Below are positions 63,968-64,000 of a stretch of 64,000 nt of DNA, one piece after another. A program made the position numbers and the translations under genes. The DNA is from Diabrotica undecimpunctata (lineage: Eukaryota > Arthropoda > Insecta > Coleoptera > Chrysomelidae): positions 40,763,753 to 40,827,752 of the forward strand of contig NC_092804.1 in assembly GCF_040954645.1 (NCBI RefSeq), read 5' to 3'. The stretch's first letter is position 1, and the number at the start of each line of letters is the position of its first letter. The notes under the pieces were generated by a model that was given only the letters and a program-made list of their open reading frames with translations, made no database searches and was not told the origin of the DNA.

Positions 63968-64000
63968 TCCGTAAAAAACATTTTAATTGTTATATAGTTT

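Overview
This is AT-rich eukaryotic nuclear DNA, most likely from an arthropod and probably an insect with a large, repeat-laden genome. That rests on the co-occurrence of R1-, RTE-, CR1/Jockey- and I-type non-LTR retrotransposons, a copia LTR element, Penelope-like elements (PLEs), piggyBac and Helitron; a beetle is my best guess, inferred from the overall flavour only. I found no rRNA, intact tRNA, CRISPR array or operon, and no host gene I can name. One possible host terminal exon (1421-1839, minus) and one possible non-coding 5' exon (26661-26797) are the only non-transposon gene candidates.

Layout. 1-5.2 kb: tail of an R1-like element, a possible host exon, a CR1/Jockey-like RT fragment, then a PLE fragment with a GIY-YIG endonuclease followed by two hammerhead-like motifs. 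5.3-10 kb: AT microsatellites, a foldback element, two non-LTR remnants, and a roughly 125-bp tandem repeat. 10.4-16.4 kb: a composite element with a 10-bp target duplication, then a complete copia insertion (LTRs 11962-12230 and 16153-16420, TSD GTGAC). Its gag gene is split by a second composite element that carries an inverted copy of the same copia element's own 5' LTR, gag start and outside flank. 17.5-24.8 kb: several non-LTR pieces including a long I-like ORF1/ORF2. 25-39.6 kb: RTE-type copies, several with target duplications, a foldback element and a second I-like fragment. 39.7-46.7 kb: piggyBac with TTAA ends, Helitron 3' half, second PLE. 46.7-56.5 kb: AT-rich DNA, a three-copy repeat, a Jockey element with an inverted 5' end, a TA-flanked MITE, a CR1-type ORF1. 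56.7-64 kb: another R1-like tail, a third composite element carrying an RT fragment, more RTE pieces, and a near-perfect 137-bp palindrome made of composite-element arms.

The most unusual signal is the composite family at 10458-11144, 14188-15480 and 57221-58499. All three have related termini (one end TAATTACTATTT-like, the other ending near TTCAGAACAATA), 9-10 bp target duplications and unrelated cargo. Their arms hold a hairpin followed by GAAACGTC, as does the hammerhead-like motif behind the PLE. I infer, but cannot prove, that they are PLE-related non-autonomous retroelements that pick up neighbouring sequence. All coordinates were read by eye; element edges without stated target duplications are uncertain by tens of bases.
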